A stretch of 64,000 nt of DNA from an uncultured Psychrosphaera sp. (GTDB lineage: Bacteria > Pseudomonadota > Gammaproteobacteria > Enterobacterales > Alteromonadaceae), in NCBI RefSeq assembly GCF_947500655.1, contig NZ_CANMSK010000020.1:1-64000 (forward strand). Direction: 5' to 3'. This document shows positions 45,580-56,357 of this stretch, piece after piece (position 1 is the first letter of the stretch; every line of letters starts with the position of its first letter). The notes below the pieces were generated by a model that did no database searches, was not told where the DNA came from, and worked only from the letters and a program-made list of their open reading frames with translations. The position numbers were made by a program, and so were the translations under genes.

Positions 45580-47472
45580 TTAACTAATCGCTAAAAATGT
45601 CTCTATTTGTTGCTGTAATCCTTTGGCGTCTAGCATCAGCTCTTGGTAAATCTCTTCTTGAGTACCGTGTTTAATAAACTGATCTGGTAAACCAATATTT
45701 AATACTGAATTATTAAAACGTTTGGCGTTTAGGTATTCATTAACACCAGAACCAGCGCCGCCTGCAATAGCGTTGTCTTCAATGGTCACAATCGTTTTGT
45801 ACTCAGCTGCAACCTTATCTAATAAAGCTAAGTCCATTGGTTTCACAAAGCGCATATCAACGACAGAGGCATTTAATGCTTTTGCCGCAATTTCAGCTTC
45901 GGCTAAAAAAGTACCAAAGTTTAAAATAACTAAATCGTCTTGTTTGGTTTCTGTTATCACTTTAGCTTTGCCAATCTCTAGCTCAATCATTTCTTGTTGT
46001 GCTTCAACACCGCGGCCAACACCACGCGGATAACGTACCGCAGATGGTTTGTTTAATTTATGGCCTGTGTACAACATTTGACGACATTCATTTTCATCAC
46101 TTGGTGTCATTATCACCAGATTTGGCACGCAACGTAAAAAGCTTAAGTCAAACGTACCTTGATGAGTAGGGCCGTCGGCTCCAACTATACCAGCACGGTC
46201 AATAGCAAATAACACAGGCAAATTCATAATGGCAACATCGTGAATTAATTGGTCGTATGCTCGTTGTAAAAAGCTTGAGTAGATAGCGACTATTGGATGA
46301 AAACCTTCACAAGCAAGTCCGGCGGCAAAAGTAACTGCATGTTGCTCAGCAATTGCAGTATCAAAGTATTGTTCTGGAAATTGCTTAGAAAACTCAACCA
46401 TGCCTGAACCTTCACGCATGGCAGGAGTAACCGCCATTAGTTTAGGATCTTGGCTTGCCATATCGCATAACCATTGGCCGAATATTTTAGAATAAGTCGG
46501 TTGGCTATTTTTTGATGCTGGTAATGATGTTGATGCGGGATCAAATTTTGGTACGGCATGATATTTTATTGGATCTTGCTCGGCAGGCTCATAGCCTTTA
46601 CCTTTTTTGGTAATGATATGTAAAAATTGAGGGCCTGATAAATTACGCATATTACGTAAGGTATTTACTAAGCCGTCTATATCATGTCCGTCAATTGGTC
46701 CAATATAATTAAAACCAAGCTCTTCAAAAATAGTACTTGGAACAACCATACCTTTTAAGTGTTCTTCTGCACGGCCTGCTAATTCTTTGATTGGTGGAAT
46801 ACCGCTTAATAATTTTTTACTGCCTTCTCTAAACGTAGTGTAAAGACTGCCTGATAACAACTTAGCCATATGGCTATTTAGCGCACCTACGTTTTCAGAA
46901 ATAGACATGTCGTTATCATTAAGTACAACTAACATGTCTGGTTTTATATCGCCTGCGTGGTTCATGGCTTCAAATGCCATACCTGCGGTCATAGCACCAT
47001 CACCAATAACGGCACACACTTTTCTACTATCTTGGCTTGGGTCGGCTTTATGCTCAGCTTGTGCGCCAACGGCCATACCAAGTGCAGCACTAATTGAGGT
47101 AGATGAATGACCCACACTTAATGTATCGTATTCACTTTCTTCTCGCCAAGGGAAGGGGTGTAAACCGTCTTTTTGACGAATGCTGTGAATTTTATCTGCA
47201 CGGCCGGTAATGATTTTATGCGGATATGCTTGATGACCAACATCCCAAATGACACGGTCGTAAGGTGTGTTATACACATAATGTAACGCAACAGTTAATT
47301 CTACTGTGCCTAAACCTGAGGCAAAGTGGCCCGAGCTTTTACTGACAGAACTTAATAAATATTGGCGTAACTCTTTACACACAAATCCTAATTGCTCTTG
47401 TGGGATCTGGCGTAACTGTGGAGGTGTTAACGCTTTTTGTAAATTTGGGTATTTTGAAATATCTACTGTCAT
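45580..47472 (-). CDS. dxs: 1-deoxy-D-xylulose-5-phosphate synthase
   Basis: 630-residue thiamin-diphosphate enzyme, first step of the MEP isoprenoid pathway (pyruvate plus glyceraldehyde-3-phosphate). Seen: [12 protein letters not shown], the ThDP motif [18 protein letters not shown] and the pyrimidine-domain segment [15 protein letters not shown]. It follows ispA with a 8-bp gap on the same strand, the conserved xseB-ispA-dxs operon. Confidence 0.97.
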   Translation of the reverse strand: MTVDISKYPNLQKALTPPQLRQIPQEQLGFVCKELRQYLLSSVSKSSGHFASGLGTVELTVALHYVYNTPYDRVIWDVGHQAYPHKIITGRADKIHSIRQKDGLHPFPWREESEYDTLSVGHSSTSISAALGMAVGAQAEHKADPSQDSRKVCAVIGDGAMTAGMAFEAMNHAGDIKPDMLVVLNDNDMSISENVGALNSHMAKLLSGSLYTTFREGSKKLLSGIPPIKELAGRAEEHLKGMVVPSTIFEELGFNYIGPIDGHDIDGLVNTLRNMRNLSGPQFLHIITKKGKGYEPAEQDPIKYHAVPKFDPASTSLPASKNSQPTYSKIFGQWLCDMASQDPKLMAVTPAMREGSGMVEFSKQFPEQYFDTAIAEQHAVTFAAGLACEGFHPIVAIYSSFLQRAYDQLIHDVAIMNLPVLFAIDRAGIVGADGPTHQGTFDLSFLRCVPNLVIMTPSDENECRQMLYTGHKLNKPSAVRYPRGVGRGVEAQQEMIELEIGKAKVITETKQDDLVILNFGTFLAEAEIAAKALNASVVDMRFVKPMDLALLDKVAAEYKTIVTIEDNAIAGGAGSGVNEYLNAKRFNNSVLNIGLPDQFIKHGTQEEIYQELMLDAKGLQQQIETFLAIS

Positions 47473-47480
47473 AAGTGAAC

Positions 47481-48434
47481 TTAATGGTCTCGTTCAATGA
47501 TGTAATAAGCAAGCTGCTCTAATTGTCGCGTATTGTACGGTAATTGTTGCAAAGCGTGTACTGCTTGAGTAATTAAATTTTCAGCTTTTTGTTTTGCGCC
47601 TTCAAGACCCAAAATTGCAGGGTAGGTTGTTTTATTTGCTGCAAGGTCTGAACCTTGCGGTTTCCCTAAGGTTGCAGTGTCGGAAATAATGTCTAATACA
47701 TCATCCCACACTTGAAATGCTAGGCCAATTGCATCTGCATACTGACTTAAAATAGCGATTTCTGGCTCTGAGGCTGAGCCACAAATTGCCCCCATTAATA
47801 CAGACGCTTTAATTAATGCGCCAGTTTTTAAGCTGTGCATTTTTTCTAAATTAGCTAATAACGCATCGTTGCTGAGTGTTGAGTCTTGAGATGAATTATT
47901 TTTCTGTAGAGTATTCGTTTGTTGAAGATCTATACTTTGTCCAGCGCACATGTCAGTAGCAGCTTGGGTTAATACCGTCAGCATTTGTACAATTTGCGTA
48001 GCCGATAAGTTCTGATACTCATGCTTTGCTAATAAGTTAAAGGCAAAAGACTGTAATGTGTCGCCGGCTAAAATCGCGGTGGCTTCATCAAATTTAATAT
48101 GACAAGTTGGACTGCCGCGTCTTAATTCATCATCGTCCATTGCTGGTAAGTCATCATGAATTAAGCTGTAAGTGTGAATGGCCTCTAAAGCCGCAGCTGG
48201 TGCATCTAAATCTTGCTGGTTTACATTAAATAGCGCACCTGTTGCATATACTAAAAATGGACGTAAACGTTTTCCGCCAAGCAACAATGAATATTCCATT
48301 GCATTTTTTAAGATGCTTTCATCAATACGGCTATTTTTGATCTGCTGAGTTAATACATTTTCTATACGTGTCTTATTTTGGTTAATAATACTCGACAGTG
48401 ATAGCTCAGAGGAGGCTTGCTTGCTGGATGTCAT
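47481..48434 (-). CDS. ispA: Farnesyl diphosphate synthase (geranyltranstransferase)
   Basis: 317 residues. The two Asp-rich motifs are [10 protein letters not shown] and QVWDDVLD, typical of trans-prenyltransferases. It joins isopentenyl and dimethylallyl units made through dxs. A Ser/Asn/Gln-rich loop (about residues 150-165) adds length over E. coli IspA (299). Confidence 0.94.
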   Translation of the reverse strand: MTSSKQASSELSLSSIINQNKTRIENVLTQQIKNSRIDESILKNAMEYSLLLGGKRLRPFLVYATGALFNVNQQDLDAPAAALEAIHTYSLIHDDLPAMDDDELRRGSPTCHIKFDEATAILAGDTLQSFAFNLLAKHEYQNLSATQIVQMLTVLTQAATDMCAGQSIDLQQTNTLQKNNSSQDSTLSNDALLANLEKMHSLKTGALIKASVLMGAICGSASEPEIAILSQYADAIGLAFQVWDDVLDIISDTATLGKPQGSDLAANKTTYPAILGLEGAKQKAENLITQAVHALQQLPYNTRQLEQLAYYIIERDH

Positions 48435-48436
48435 TA

Positions 48437-48688
48437 TTAACTTTCACCAAGGGCTTGATCATTACTTGCAAATGGTTGCAGTTCTAAGTGATCTTGTTTT
48501 GCCATTAATATTTGTACTTTTTGCTCAGCTTCTTGTAATTTTGACTGACTAAGGCGAGTTAATTCGATGCCACGTTCAAATAATGTAAGAGATTGTTCTA
48601 ATTCAAGATCGCCAGATTCTAATTGTGAGACTATGCTTTCTAGTTCACTAATTGCAGTTTCAAAAGAAACGGATTTTGTGGTCGTCAT
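48437..48688 (-). CDS. xseB: Exonuclease VII small subunit
   Basis: 83 residues with the family signature FETAISELESIVSQLESGDL and LEQSLTLFERGIELTRL. It forms a complex with XseA (not in the window). First gene of the xseB-ispA-dxs operon; 2 bp before ispA. Confidence 0.95.
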   Translation of the reverse strand: MTTTKSVSFETAISELESIVSQLESGDLELEQSLTLFERGIELTRLSQSKLQEAEQKVQILMAKQDHLELQPFASNDQALGES

Positions 48689-48952
48689 ATTAACCTTAAT
48701 TCAATTATCGGCTGTAGAAAATTAGCATTGTAAATTACAGCACAAGGGGTGTTTATTCAATCAGAATCCATTAATATTGGTATGAATGGTATAAACTTTA
48801 ACCAGTTAGTAAGATAAGCGTTTGAATATATTTAAGTTGCCGGAAATACTGTCGATAATTAAGTGTTATAGTATTTTTTGGTTATACGTATTTTTTTTAT
48901 TGTAGGCTTGAGCCTGATCGGTATTACAACAACCGACAACTAGGAGTGTAAA

Positions 48953-49714
48953 GTGGATATAGCAACGATTGTTGGAATAATCGGCGCCACAGGTTTCATC
49001 GTTATGGCAATGGTCATGGGTGGTGGTTTAGGAATGTTTATTGACGTTCCTTCTGTTGCGATTGTTTTTGGTGGCTCAACCTTTGTATTGTTAGCTAACT
49101 ACACTCTTCCTCAATTTATCAGTGCTGGTAAAATAGCGGGCAAAGCATTTTCTTTTAAAATTGAAGCGCCTGATGAATTAATTGAAAAAATAGTCGAACT
49201 TGCAGATGCTGCCAGAAAAGGAGGCTTTTTAGCATTAGAAGAAGCTGAAATAAGCAATGAGTTCTTACAAAAGGGCGTTGACTTATTAGTTGATGGCCAC
49301 GACGGAGACGTTGTTCGCGCTACCTTATCCAAAGATATTTCCCTTACCACAGAGCGTCATGATTTAGGCGCTGGCATATTTAAAACCTTAGGTGATATAG
49401 GCCCAGCAATGGGGATGATTGGTACTTTGGTTGGTTTGGTTGCCATGTTGTCAAACATGGATGATCCTAAATCAATTGGACCTGCAATGGCGGTGGCCTT
49501 GTTAACAACATTATATGGTGCATTTTTAGCAAACGTAATTGCCTTACCTATGGCGAATAAATTGGCATTACGTAAAGAAGAAGAAAGATTAAACCAAAGT
49601 TTAATAATGGATGGTGTTTTAGGTATTCAGGACGGTCAAAACCCTAAAGTAATTGAAGGTGTTTTACGTAATTACCTACCTGCATCAAAACGTGAAATAA
49701 ATACAGAAGAGTAG
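48953..49714 (+). CDS. pomA: Flagellar stator protein PomA (MotA family)
   Basis: 253 residues with four transmembrane helices. The start (MDIATIVGIIGATGFIVMAM) and KTLGDIGPAMGMIGTLVGL match PomA, the sodium-type stator subunit. A GTG start at 48953 has AGGAG upstream. pomB follows after 65 bp. Sodium rather than proton use is inferred from family and marine habitat. Confidence 0.92.
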   Translation: MDIATIVGIIGATGFIVMAMVMGGGLGMFIDVPSVAIVFGGSTFVLLANYTLPQFISAGKIAGKAFSFKIEAPDELIEKIVELADAARKGGFLALEEAEISNEFLQKGVDLLVDGHDGDVVRATLSKDISLTTERHDLGAGIFKTLGDIGPAMGMIGTLVGLVAMLSNMDDPKSIGPAMAVALLTTLYGAFLANVIALPMANKLALRKEEERLNQSLIMDGVLGIQDGQNPKVIEGVLRNYLPASKREINTEE

Positions 49715-49779
49715 TGTTTTTATAAGCTACTTATATTACGTTAATTACGCGACCCTGATAAAACGGTACTGAGAATTAA

Positions 49780-50724
49780 ATGAACGAAGAACCAGAAGAC
49801 TGTCCAAAATGTCCTCCCGAAGGACTACCTGCGTGGATGGGAACATTTGCTGACTTGATGTCACTTCTTATGTGTTTCTTTGTATTGTTATTGTCATTCG
49901 CAGAAATGGACGTGCTTAAATTTAAGCAAATAGCAGGGTCAATGAAGTTTGCTTTTGGTGTGCAAAACAAACTTGAAGTTAAAGATATTCCAAAAGGTAC
50001 CTCGGTGATTGCCCAAGAGTTTCGTCCGGGACGACCTGATCCAACACCTATCCCTATTTTGCAGCAACAGACCATAGAAATTACTCAACAAGTTTTAGAA
50101 TTTGAAGAGGGCGAAGATGAATCTGCCGGTGGACGCCAAGAAGAAACGGCTGAATTACGTGGTGGAATGAGTTCTGCGACCGCAGATGCTGAGTCCGAGT
50201 CTTCTTCTGAATCTGCGGCTGAACAAGAACAAGTTAATGAGCTAATGAAAAAAGTAGCTCAACAGATGGAAAATGAAATTGCCGATGGTGCTATTGAATT
50301 AGAGTCGCTGGGTCAACAAATTATTATTCGCATCCGTGAAAACGGGGCTTTTCCATCGGGTTCTGCTTATTTACAAAACCAATTTAAACCTATTGTTAGA
50401 AAAATAGCCTTATTATTAAATGACGTCCCTGGTGAAATTACGGTATCAGGACACTCTGATGATATTGATGTAACCAACGAATTATTCTCTAGCAATTGGG
50501 AACTATCCTCAAAACGTGCCGTCGCGGTAGCGGTTGAAATGCTTACAGCCCCTAACTTTGATGAAGCTCGACTTATCATCACAGGGCATGCAGATACGCG
50601 TCCATTAGTGCCAAACGACTCAGAAGAGAACCGTAAGCGTAACCGCCGTGTTGAAATCTCAATCATGCAAGGTAAGGCTAAAGAATCTAAACCAATTAAC
50701 GTGAGTGGTATGGAAGAGCAGTAA
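49780..50724 (+). CDS. pomB: Flagellar stator protein PomB (MotB family)
   Basis: 314 residues. A single N-terminal transmembrane helix holds the ion-binding Asp (TFADLMSLLMCFFVLLLSF). An acidic, Ser-rich linker (AESESSSESAAEQEQ) leads to an OmpA-like peptidoglycan-binding domain with SGHSDD and NRKRNRRVEISI. It anchors the PomA/PomB complex to the wall. Confidence 0.92.
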   Translation: MNEEPEDCPKCPPEGLPAWMGTFADLMSLLMCFFVLLLSFAEMDVLKFKQIAGSMKFAFGVQNKLEVKDIPKGTSVIAQEFRPGRPDPTPIPILQQQTIEITQQVLEFEEGEDESAGGRQEETAELRGGMSSATADAESESSSESAAEQEQVNELMKKVAQQMENEIADGAIELESLGQQIIIRIRENGAFPSGSAYLQNQFKPIVRKIALLLNDVPGEITVSGHSDDIDVTNELFSSNWELSSKRAVAVAVEMLTAPNFDEARLIITGHADTRPLVPNDSEENRKRNRRVEISIMQGKAKESKPINVSGMEEQ

Positions 50725-50866
50725 TTGACTCAACTCAATTACTGTTTAGTTGTATTCGCTTTATTGGCTGGTTATTTATCTGTTTTGAGATCCAAATACC
50801 TAAACTTGAATTCAAATAATAAGCACGCAAAATAAAAGATAAATAGCTGCAAGTTTCAATGGCTCT

Positions 50867-50894
50867 TTTACGCACACTCAATCAAGGGTATAAT
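50867..50894 (+). promoter_or_regulatory. Candidate thiI promoter
   Basis: TTTACG (50867-50872) and TATAAT (50889-50894) are 16 bp apart, about 90 bp before thiI. Confidence 0.5.
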
Positions 50895-50981
50895 CTCGCC
50901 CAATTTTTAGGCTAAGCCGCTTTATATCAACTTAATATAGTTATATTTAATATTTTAGTGATACAACCCCAATGAGAAGTT

Positions 50982-52436
50982 ATGAGATTAATCGTCAAAT
51001 ACCACCCAGAAATAAATATCAAAAGTCGCTCAGTTCGTCGACGTTTCAGTAAATTATTAGAATCTAATACCCGTTCAATAATAAAACGTATTTTTGAATC
51101 AGCTCATGTTATCTCTCGTTGGAGTGACTTGTTAATTGAAACAACGGAACTGCCTCGTGAAACTGAGTTAGAAATTATTGATGCCCTTTCACGTATTCCT
51201 GGTGTTGATCAATTTAACGAAGTTATCGAATACCCATTTGTCGACTTTGATACTGCATTCAAAGATGTAGCTCGTCATTGGCAAGATGAACTGGAAGGTA
51301 AAACGTTTTGTGTTCGTGTTAAACGTTCAGGCAAACATGATTTTACCTCGTCAGAATTAGAACGTTATATTGGTGGCGGATTAAACCAAGCCGTTGAGTC
51401 AGCCAAAGTATCTTTAAGAAAACCCGATATTACTGTTAAAGCTGAATTACGTGGAGATCGTTTCCAGGTTGTTAAAACACATCATAGAGGATTAGGCGGA
51501 ATGCCAATCCCGTCGCAAGAAGATGTGTTGTCGTTAATATCTGGTGGTTTTGATTCAGGTGTTGCGACTTATCATTTGATGCGCCGTGGTGCTCGTACTC
51601 ATTTTTGCTTCTTTAACTTAGGTGGTAAAGAACATGAGATTGGCGTTAAACAGGTATCTTATGAAATTTGGAAACGTTACAGCAGCTCACATAAAACTAA
51701 GTTTATATCAGTAGATTTTGACCCTGTTGTGGCTGAGATTTTAACCAAAATTGATAATGGGTTAATGGGCGTTGTCCTTAAACGTATGATGATGCGTGCC
51801 GCATCACAAGTTGCTGACCGCTTAAACATTAAAGCATTGGTAACCGGTGAAAGTTTGGGTCAGGTTTCTAGTCAAACCTTAACTAACTTAAATGTAATTG
51901 ACCGTGTTACTGAAACTCTTATTTTACGTCCGCTTATTCATTTGGATAAAGCTGAGATCATTGATACATCACGTAAAATTGGTACACACGACTTTGCCGC
52001 TGCTATGCCTGAGTATTGTGGTGTTATTTCTAAAAAACCAACTACTCGTGCTGTGTTATCGCAAATCATTGAAGCCGAATCACATTTTGATATGAGTATT
52101 TTGGACGATGCCGTTAACAACGCTGATGTTATGGATATTCGTGATATCGCCAAACAAGCGGCTGAGGAAGTTCAAGAATTAGAGCAAGTGACTGAATTAC
52201 CTGCTGATGCTGTTGTTATCGACGTGCGTAGCCCAGACGAAACGGATGATTCACCATTAGTTTTAGATGGTGTTGAAGTGATTGAAATTCCATTCTTCAG
52301 AATCGCAACTCAGTTTGGCGACTTGGACCAAACTAAACCTTATTTCTTATATTGTGATCGTGGCGTAATGAGCCGTTTACAAGCTTTGTTGTTACACGAA
52401 CATGGTTACAAAGACGTGAAGGTTTACCGTAAATAA
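50982..52436 (+). CDS. thiI: tRNA 4-thiouridine synthase ThiI
   Basis: 484 residues: THUMP domain, PP-loop ATPase (SLISGGFDSGVA) and a C-terminal rhodanese domain with the persulfide cysteine Cys458 (YCDRGVMS). A second conserved cysteine, Cys346 (PEYCGV), corresponds to E. coli Cys344. It thiolates U8 of tRNA and serves thiamin synthesis, with sulfur from IscS encoded in this window. Followed by a terminator. Confidence 0.96.
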   Translation: MRLIVKYHPEINIKSRSVRRRFSKLLESNTRSIIKRIFESAHVISRWSDLLIETTELPRETELEIIDALSRIPGVDQFNEVIEYPFVDFDTAFKDVARHWQDELEGKTFCVRVKRSGKHDFTSSELERYIGGGLNQAVESAKVSLRKPDITVKAELRGDRFQVVKTHHRGLGGMPIPSQEDVLSLISGGFDSGVATYHLMRRGARTHFCFFNLGGKEHEIGVKQVSYEIWKRYSSSHKTKFISVDFDPVVAEILTKIDNGLMGVVLKRMMMRAASQVADRLNIKALVTGESLGQVSSQTLTNLNVIDRVTETLILRPLIHLDKAEIIDTSRKIGTHDFAAAMPEYCGVISKKPTTRAVLSQIIEAESHFDMSILDDAVNNADVMDIRDIAKQAAEEVQELEQVTELPADAVVIDVRSPDETDDSPLVLDGVEVIEIPFFRIATQFGDLDQTKPYFLYCDRGVMSRLQALLLHEHGYKDVKVYRK

Positions 52437-52461
52437 ACGAATAAAGTTTATTTTATTAATT

Positions 52462-52487
52462 AAAGCGGCGTAAAGCCGCTTTTTTAA
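52462..52487 (+). terminator. Terminator after thiI
   Basis: AAAGCGGC-GTAAA-GCCGCTTT followed by T5. Its GTAAA loop matches the one at 19624-19644. Confidence 0.88.
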
Positions 52488-52662
52488 TGTCTAAAATTTA
52501 ATATTAAAACTAGACAGAAAATAGATTAAAACGAAATGAATACTGTAGTTAGATGTGTACATTTGTTGGCAATGTGGATTTGAGCACAACAAATAGAAAG
52601 TGTTAATTATGCCGAACAATTGGCATGATAGATAAACAACAGATAAGCATTGGATGGGTATT

Positions 52663-52974
52663 ATGGCGGCAACAAAATTAACAGAGCAGCAAATTATAGA
52701 TCAACTGTCTGAAGTGAATGATACATTAGCTCAAGGTAAACAGTGGGCAATTATTGACGGAAAATTAAAGAAGCAGTTTGTGTTTAAAAACTTTATTCAT
52801 GCATTTGGTTGGATGACTCAAGTTGCTATGCATGCAGAAAAGTTAATACATCACCCTGAATGGTTTAATGTTTGGAATAAGGTTGATGTGACATTAATTA
52901 CCCATGATGTTGGTGGTTTATCTGACCTCGACTTTAAATTGATCAAGCGCATGGAAAAGCTGTTAGAAAAATAA
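52663..52974 (+). CDS. phhB: Pterin-4a-carbinolamine dehydratase
   Basis: 103 residues. The family core is seen as [27 protein letters not shown] and [18 protein letters not shown] (each described here only in part). It recycles pterin cofactor; no phenylalanine hydroxylase gene is near. An earlier ATG at 52654 is possible, but GGA lies 8 nt before 52663. Confidence 0.88.
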   Translation: MAATKLTEQQIIDQLSEVNDTLAQGKQWAIIDGKLKKQFVFKNFIHAFGWMTQVAMHAEKLIHHPEWFNVWNKVDVTLITHDVGGLSDLDFKLIKRMEKLLEK

Positions 52975-53028
52975 CTAACCCTCTACTTGGGCCTGAGTTT
53001 TAATCTACCTTTTAATTTGAGGATAACT

Positions 53029-53616
53029 ATGAATTACCTTGCCCACTTACATTTAGCAGCTATGACGGACACTTCCCCAACTGGAAATTTGTTAGGGGAT
53101 TTTGTAAAAGGGCAGGTGAGCGGATTAAATTATGACGACAAGATAAAACAAGGGATTCAGTTACATCGTTCAATTGATACCTTTACTGACTCACACTCAT
53201 ATACTAAGTCACTAACTCGGGAGTTAGGTAGTTTACGCCGTTATGGTGGCATTATTATTGATGTATTGTATGACCATCAATTGGCAATAAACTTCGCTAA
53301 ATTTCACCACAATTCTTTGCCTGTCTTTGCTCAAGATTGTTACATTCAGCTCGATACTAATATTAAACATTTACCCGACAAATATATAACTACCGTTAGT
53401 GCGATGAAACAAATGGATTGGTTATCAGGTTATGGTGATATGAATAATATAGAACGCGCTCTAACGGGAATAAGCCGGCGTTTAAAAAAGCCAGTAGAGT
53501 TAACTGAGAGTCTTGATTGGTACCTAGAAAATCAAGCTGCAATTGAGCAAGACTTTCCAGAGTTTTATAACGACTTGATTGATTACGCAGTTAAAACTGC
53601 AGCATCTAATCGTTAA
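53029..53616 (+). CDS. acpH: Acyl carrier protein phosphodiesterase AcpH
   Basis: 195 residues from ATG 53029 with GAGG upstream; the frame extends to 52987 without a ribosome site. The N-terminal MNYLAHLHLA and GNLLGDFVKG are diagnostic. Metal-binding residues of the HD-like fold are present (HRSIDTFTDSH, DVLYDHQLA). It removes the 4'-phosphopantetheine group from ACP. Confidence 0.92.
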   Translation: MNYLAHLHLAAMTDTSPTGNLLGDFVKGQVSGLNYDDKIKQGIQLHRSIDTFTDSHSYTKSLTRELGSLRRYGGIIIDVLYDHQLAINFAKFHHNSLPVFAQDCYIQLDTNIKHLPDKYITTVSAMKQMDWLSGYGDMNNIERALTGISRRLKKPVELTESLDWYLENQAAIEQDFPEFYNDLIDYAVKTAASNR

Positions 53617-53689
53617 ATTATGATTTAGGCGAATTGTTAGGGTTTATAAACCTATATTTATTAACAAGTCACCTAAGTAGCCAAAACAG

Positions 53690-54400
53690 TTAAAAGTTTA
53701 ACACGTGGGCCAACAGCCCGATTAAACCACCAAATACACCACCCCACACGACTAACCAACCTAAATGACTTTTGATCATCTGTTGAATAATGTCTTTCAC
53801 CATAGCGGGAGTTAGTTCTTCTAAACGTTGCTCAACTAACAATTCGACTTTATTCATCATGTCTGTGATGTTTTGCTCTGAACTCACACTGGCTTTGAGT
53901 TTTTCGGCAAATTGTTCAGACTCTGTGATTTCAATTACTGAGCTTTTTAGTTTTTCGATAAACGGTTCTTTTAGTGGAACCAATGCTGCATCACCGCCAA
54001 ACATTTCTAACATGCTGCCAAAGGAGCTTTGCTTAATAGTGGCAACTAAAGAATCAAACGCGGGAGTCATATCGGTATCGGAGATAATTGGTTTTAAATT
54101 GAAGTGATGAGCTTGGCCGCTTTTCTCGGATAAAAACTTGTTAAAGTTCTCAACAGTAAAAAACTGCTCCATGATCAGGGTCTTAATACCCGCTTTAAAT
54201 TGTTCGAATTTAATTTGAATGATCCCAGAACCGTACAGTCCTGGGACTTTCTCAAATAACATGTGGATTGCTATCCAGTTGGTAAGTGCACCAGATAAAG
54301 CAAACAATGCCATTGCTAATAACCAGTCTATTTGTAAAAACCAGCCTAGAGCACAGGCTATTACAGCAATAAGGTTAGTGATAAAACTCTTGTTAAACAT
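53690..54400 (-). CDS. DUF445 membrane protein
   Basis: 236 residues. N-terminal hydrophobic segments, then the DUF445 signature GALTNWIAIHMLFEKVPG, a long helical region, and a C-terminal hydrophobic helix (LGWLVVWGGVFGGLIGLL). Role unknown; some members relate to envelope integrity. Separately transcribed. Confidence 0.82.
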   Translation of the reverse strand: MFNKSFITNLIAVIACALGWFLQIDWLLAMALFALSGALTNWIAIHMLFEKVPGLYGSGIIQIKFEQFKAGIKTLIMEQFFTVENFNKFLSEKSGQAHHFNLKPIISDTDMTPAFDSLVATIKQSSFGSMLEMFGGDAALVPLKEPFIEKLKSSVIEITESEQFAEKLKASVSSEQNITDMMNKVELLVEQRLEELTPAMVKDIIQQMIKSHLGWLVVWGGVFGGLIGLLAHVLNF

Positions 54401-54480
54401 AAAATTCCTAATTAGGTCGCATTCAATACAATTACATTACTATATTCATTGCGACCTTTATAAGGGATTATTTCAGGAGT

Positions 54481-54936
54481 TCAAGCGGCATCGTCCTTTT
54501 CTATAACAAAATCGACTAATTTACTGTCTTCTTTTGTTTCTGCTTTGGCGTTTACATCTTCTAACAATGTTGCAGATAACGATTTTTCTGAAATTTCAGG
54601 GCTATCCTCAAAACTATTGTCAGTGTTATCTAATAAATCTGTTTGTTTGTCATTTTTGTTTTTTGATGTTTTTTTAATCGACGGACTTACTTTTTTTTTC
54701 GCTTGCAAAGCAATTAATACGTCTTCACGTTGTTTTGCTAAAAATATACTTAACTCTTCACATTGCTGCTCTGGTAAATCTATTTCGGAATTATGAAGAA
54801 CTTCAAACATAGCATCAGCCATGTCTAACATTTTGTCATAGTCGTCAGCCGAGCGCTTATCAGTGAACGTCATAACTTCTTGCTCCTCATTATTTCTATT
54901 TGAACGTATAACTACATATCTGGTTTCAACAGCCAT
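54481..54936 (-). CDS. yebG: SOS-inducible protein YebG, extended
   Basis: 151 residues. The first ~85 match YebG (MAVETRYVVIRSN, FTDKRSADDYDKMLDMAD). E. coli YebG is 96 residues; here a Lys/Asp/Glu/Ser-rich, probably disordered tail of about 60 residues is added. A consensus LexA box lies 40 bp upstream, so DNA-damage induction is conserved. Molecular role unknown. Confidence 0.9.
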   Translation of the reverse strand: MAVETRYVVIRSNRNNEEQEVMTFTDKRSADDYDKMLDMADAMFEVLHNSEIDLPEQQCEELSIFLAKQREDVLIALQAKKKVSPSIKKTSKNKNDKQTDLLDNTDNSFEDSPEISEKSLSATLLEDVNAKAETKEDSKLVDFVIEKDDAA

Positions 54937-54975
54937 AATTAACTCCTAATTTCTAACTTGGTCAAAAACAAAAGA

Positions 54976-54991
54976 CTGTTTAAATATACAG
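54976..54991 (-). promoter_or_regulatory. LexA (SOS) box for yebG
   Basis: CTGTTTAAATATACAG is CTGT-N8-ACAG, the LexA consensus, inside a longer palindrome ACTGTTTAAATATACAGT. It ends 40 bp before the yebG ATG. Confidence 0.9.
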
Positions 54992-55070
54992 TAAAAATGT
55001 CAGGTGTAAAGTTTTATATTTAACCAATCTATTAGTTTGAAATTAAAGGGTTTTATTTTTAATTGGACAT

Positions 55071-55099
55071 AAAAAAAGGAAACTTTCGTTTCCTTTTTT
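55071..55099. terminator. Terminator between serA and yebG
   Basis: AAAAAAGGAAAC-TTTC-GTTTCCTTTTTT, symmetrical and able to act in both directions; it ends the serA transcript. Confidence 0.88.
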
Positions 55100-55127
55100 C
55101 AGTGATAAATTAAAAAACTACTGTTTT

Positions 55128-56357
55128 TTAATGCAGTAACCTAGCTTTTATCGTTCCAGGTATTAATTTTAATTCTTTTAATGCTAATTTTGAGTCATCA
55201 GTTTCAACATCAATAACTACATAACCTAATTTATCATTTGTTTGTAAGTATTGAGCAGCAATGTTTATATTGTTTTTAGCAAATGCTTCGTTGATTTTTG
55301 TCAGCACACCAGGTTGATTGGCATGAATATGTAATAAACGACTACGGCCACCAAACTCAGGTAACGAAGCTTCAGGGAAGTTCACTGCACTTAACGTAGA
55401 ACCATTGTCTGAGTATTTAGCTAGTTTACCAGCTACTTCAATACCTATGTTCTTTTGAGCCTCTTGAGTAGAGCCACCAACATGAGGCGTTAAGATTACG
55501 TTATCAAAACCACGTAATGGAGATACAAACTCTTCATTATTTGATTTTGGCTCTACAGGAAATACGTCAATGGCGGCACCAGATAATTTTTTGCTTTCGA
55601 GTGCTTTGGCTAATTGGTCAATATCGACAACCGTACCACGAGATGCATTTATAAAAATGGCACCTTGTTTCATTTGTGCAAACTCAGCTTTACCTATCAT
55701 TTCTTGCGTACTGTCGGTCTCTGGAACATGCAAAGTGACAACATCACTTATAGCTAATAATTCTTCCATATCAGCAACTTGTGAAGCATTACCTAATGGC
55801 AACTTAGTTTCAATATCAAAAAACTTAACCGTCATACCCATGTTTTCAGCCATAATACCAAGCTGAGTTCCAATGTGACCGTAACCAATAATACCTAGCG
55901 TTTTACCACGAGCTTCAAAAGAACCAGTCGCAGACTTGTTCCAAATACCTTTATGCGCTTTTGCACTCTTTTCTGGCACACCACGAATGAGTAATAATAT
56001 TTCACCAAGAACTAATTCGGCAACCGAACGAGTATTTGAGTAAGGGGCATTAAATACCACAATACCTTTTTCTTTAGCGGCATCCAGGTCAACCTGGTTT
56101 GTACCTATACAAAAACAACCTACAGCAATAAGTTTATTGGCGTTAGCAAATACTTTTTCAGTCAATTGTGAGCGTGAGCGAATACCAATGAAATGCACAC
56201 CTTTAATCTTCTCAATTAACTCTTCTTCAGGTAACGATGTCGTTAAAAACTCAATGTTGGTATAGCCTTGTGCGACTAGAGTATCAACCGAACTTTGATG
56301 AAGACCTTCAAGAAATAGAATTTTAATTTTATCTTTTGCTAATGACACCTTACTCAT
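55128..56357 (-). CDS. serA: D-3-phosphoglycerate dehydrogenase
   Basis: 409 residues. NAD-binding motif GIIGYGHIGTQLG and catalytic His in LTPHVGGSTQEAQ; a C-terminal ACT domain (LLHIHANQPGVLTKINEAF) gives serine feedback. First step of serine synthesis, upstream of CysE. A small inverted repeat ATGGAAC/GTTCCAT lies 38-56 bp before the start codon and may be regulatory. Confidence 0.96.
   Translation of the reverse strand: MSKVSLAKDKIKILFLEGLHQSSVDTLVAQGYTNIEFLTTSLPEEELIEKIKGVHFIGIRSRSQLTEKVFANANKLIAVGCFCIGTNQVDLDAAKEKGIVVFNAPYSNTRSVAELVLGEILLLIRGVPEKSAKAHKGIWNKSATGSFEARGKTLGIIGYGHIGTQLGIMAENMGMTVKFFDIETKLPLGNASQVADMEELLAISDVVTLHVPETDSTQEMIGKAEFAQMKQGAIFINASRGTVVDIDQLAKALESKKLSGAAIDVFPVEPKSNNEEFVSPLRGFDNVILTPHVGGSTQEAQKNIGIEVAGKLAKYSDNGSTLSAVNFPEASLPEFGGRSRLLHIHANQPGVLTKINEAFAKNNINIAAQYLQTNDKLGYVVIDVETDDSKLALKELKLIPGTIKARLLH

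Noticed and set aside
53790..54107. 105-codon plus-strand ORF opposite DUF445
   Set aside because: Ser/Phe-rich shadow of a Glu/Lys-rich gene, without a ribosome site.
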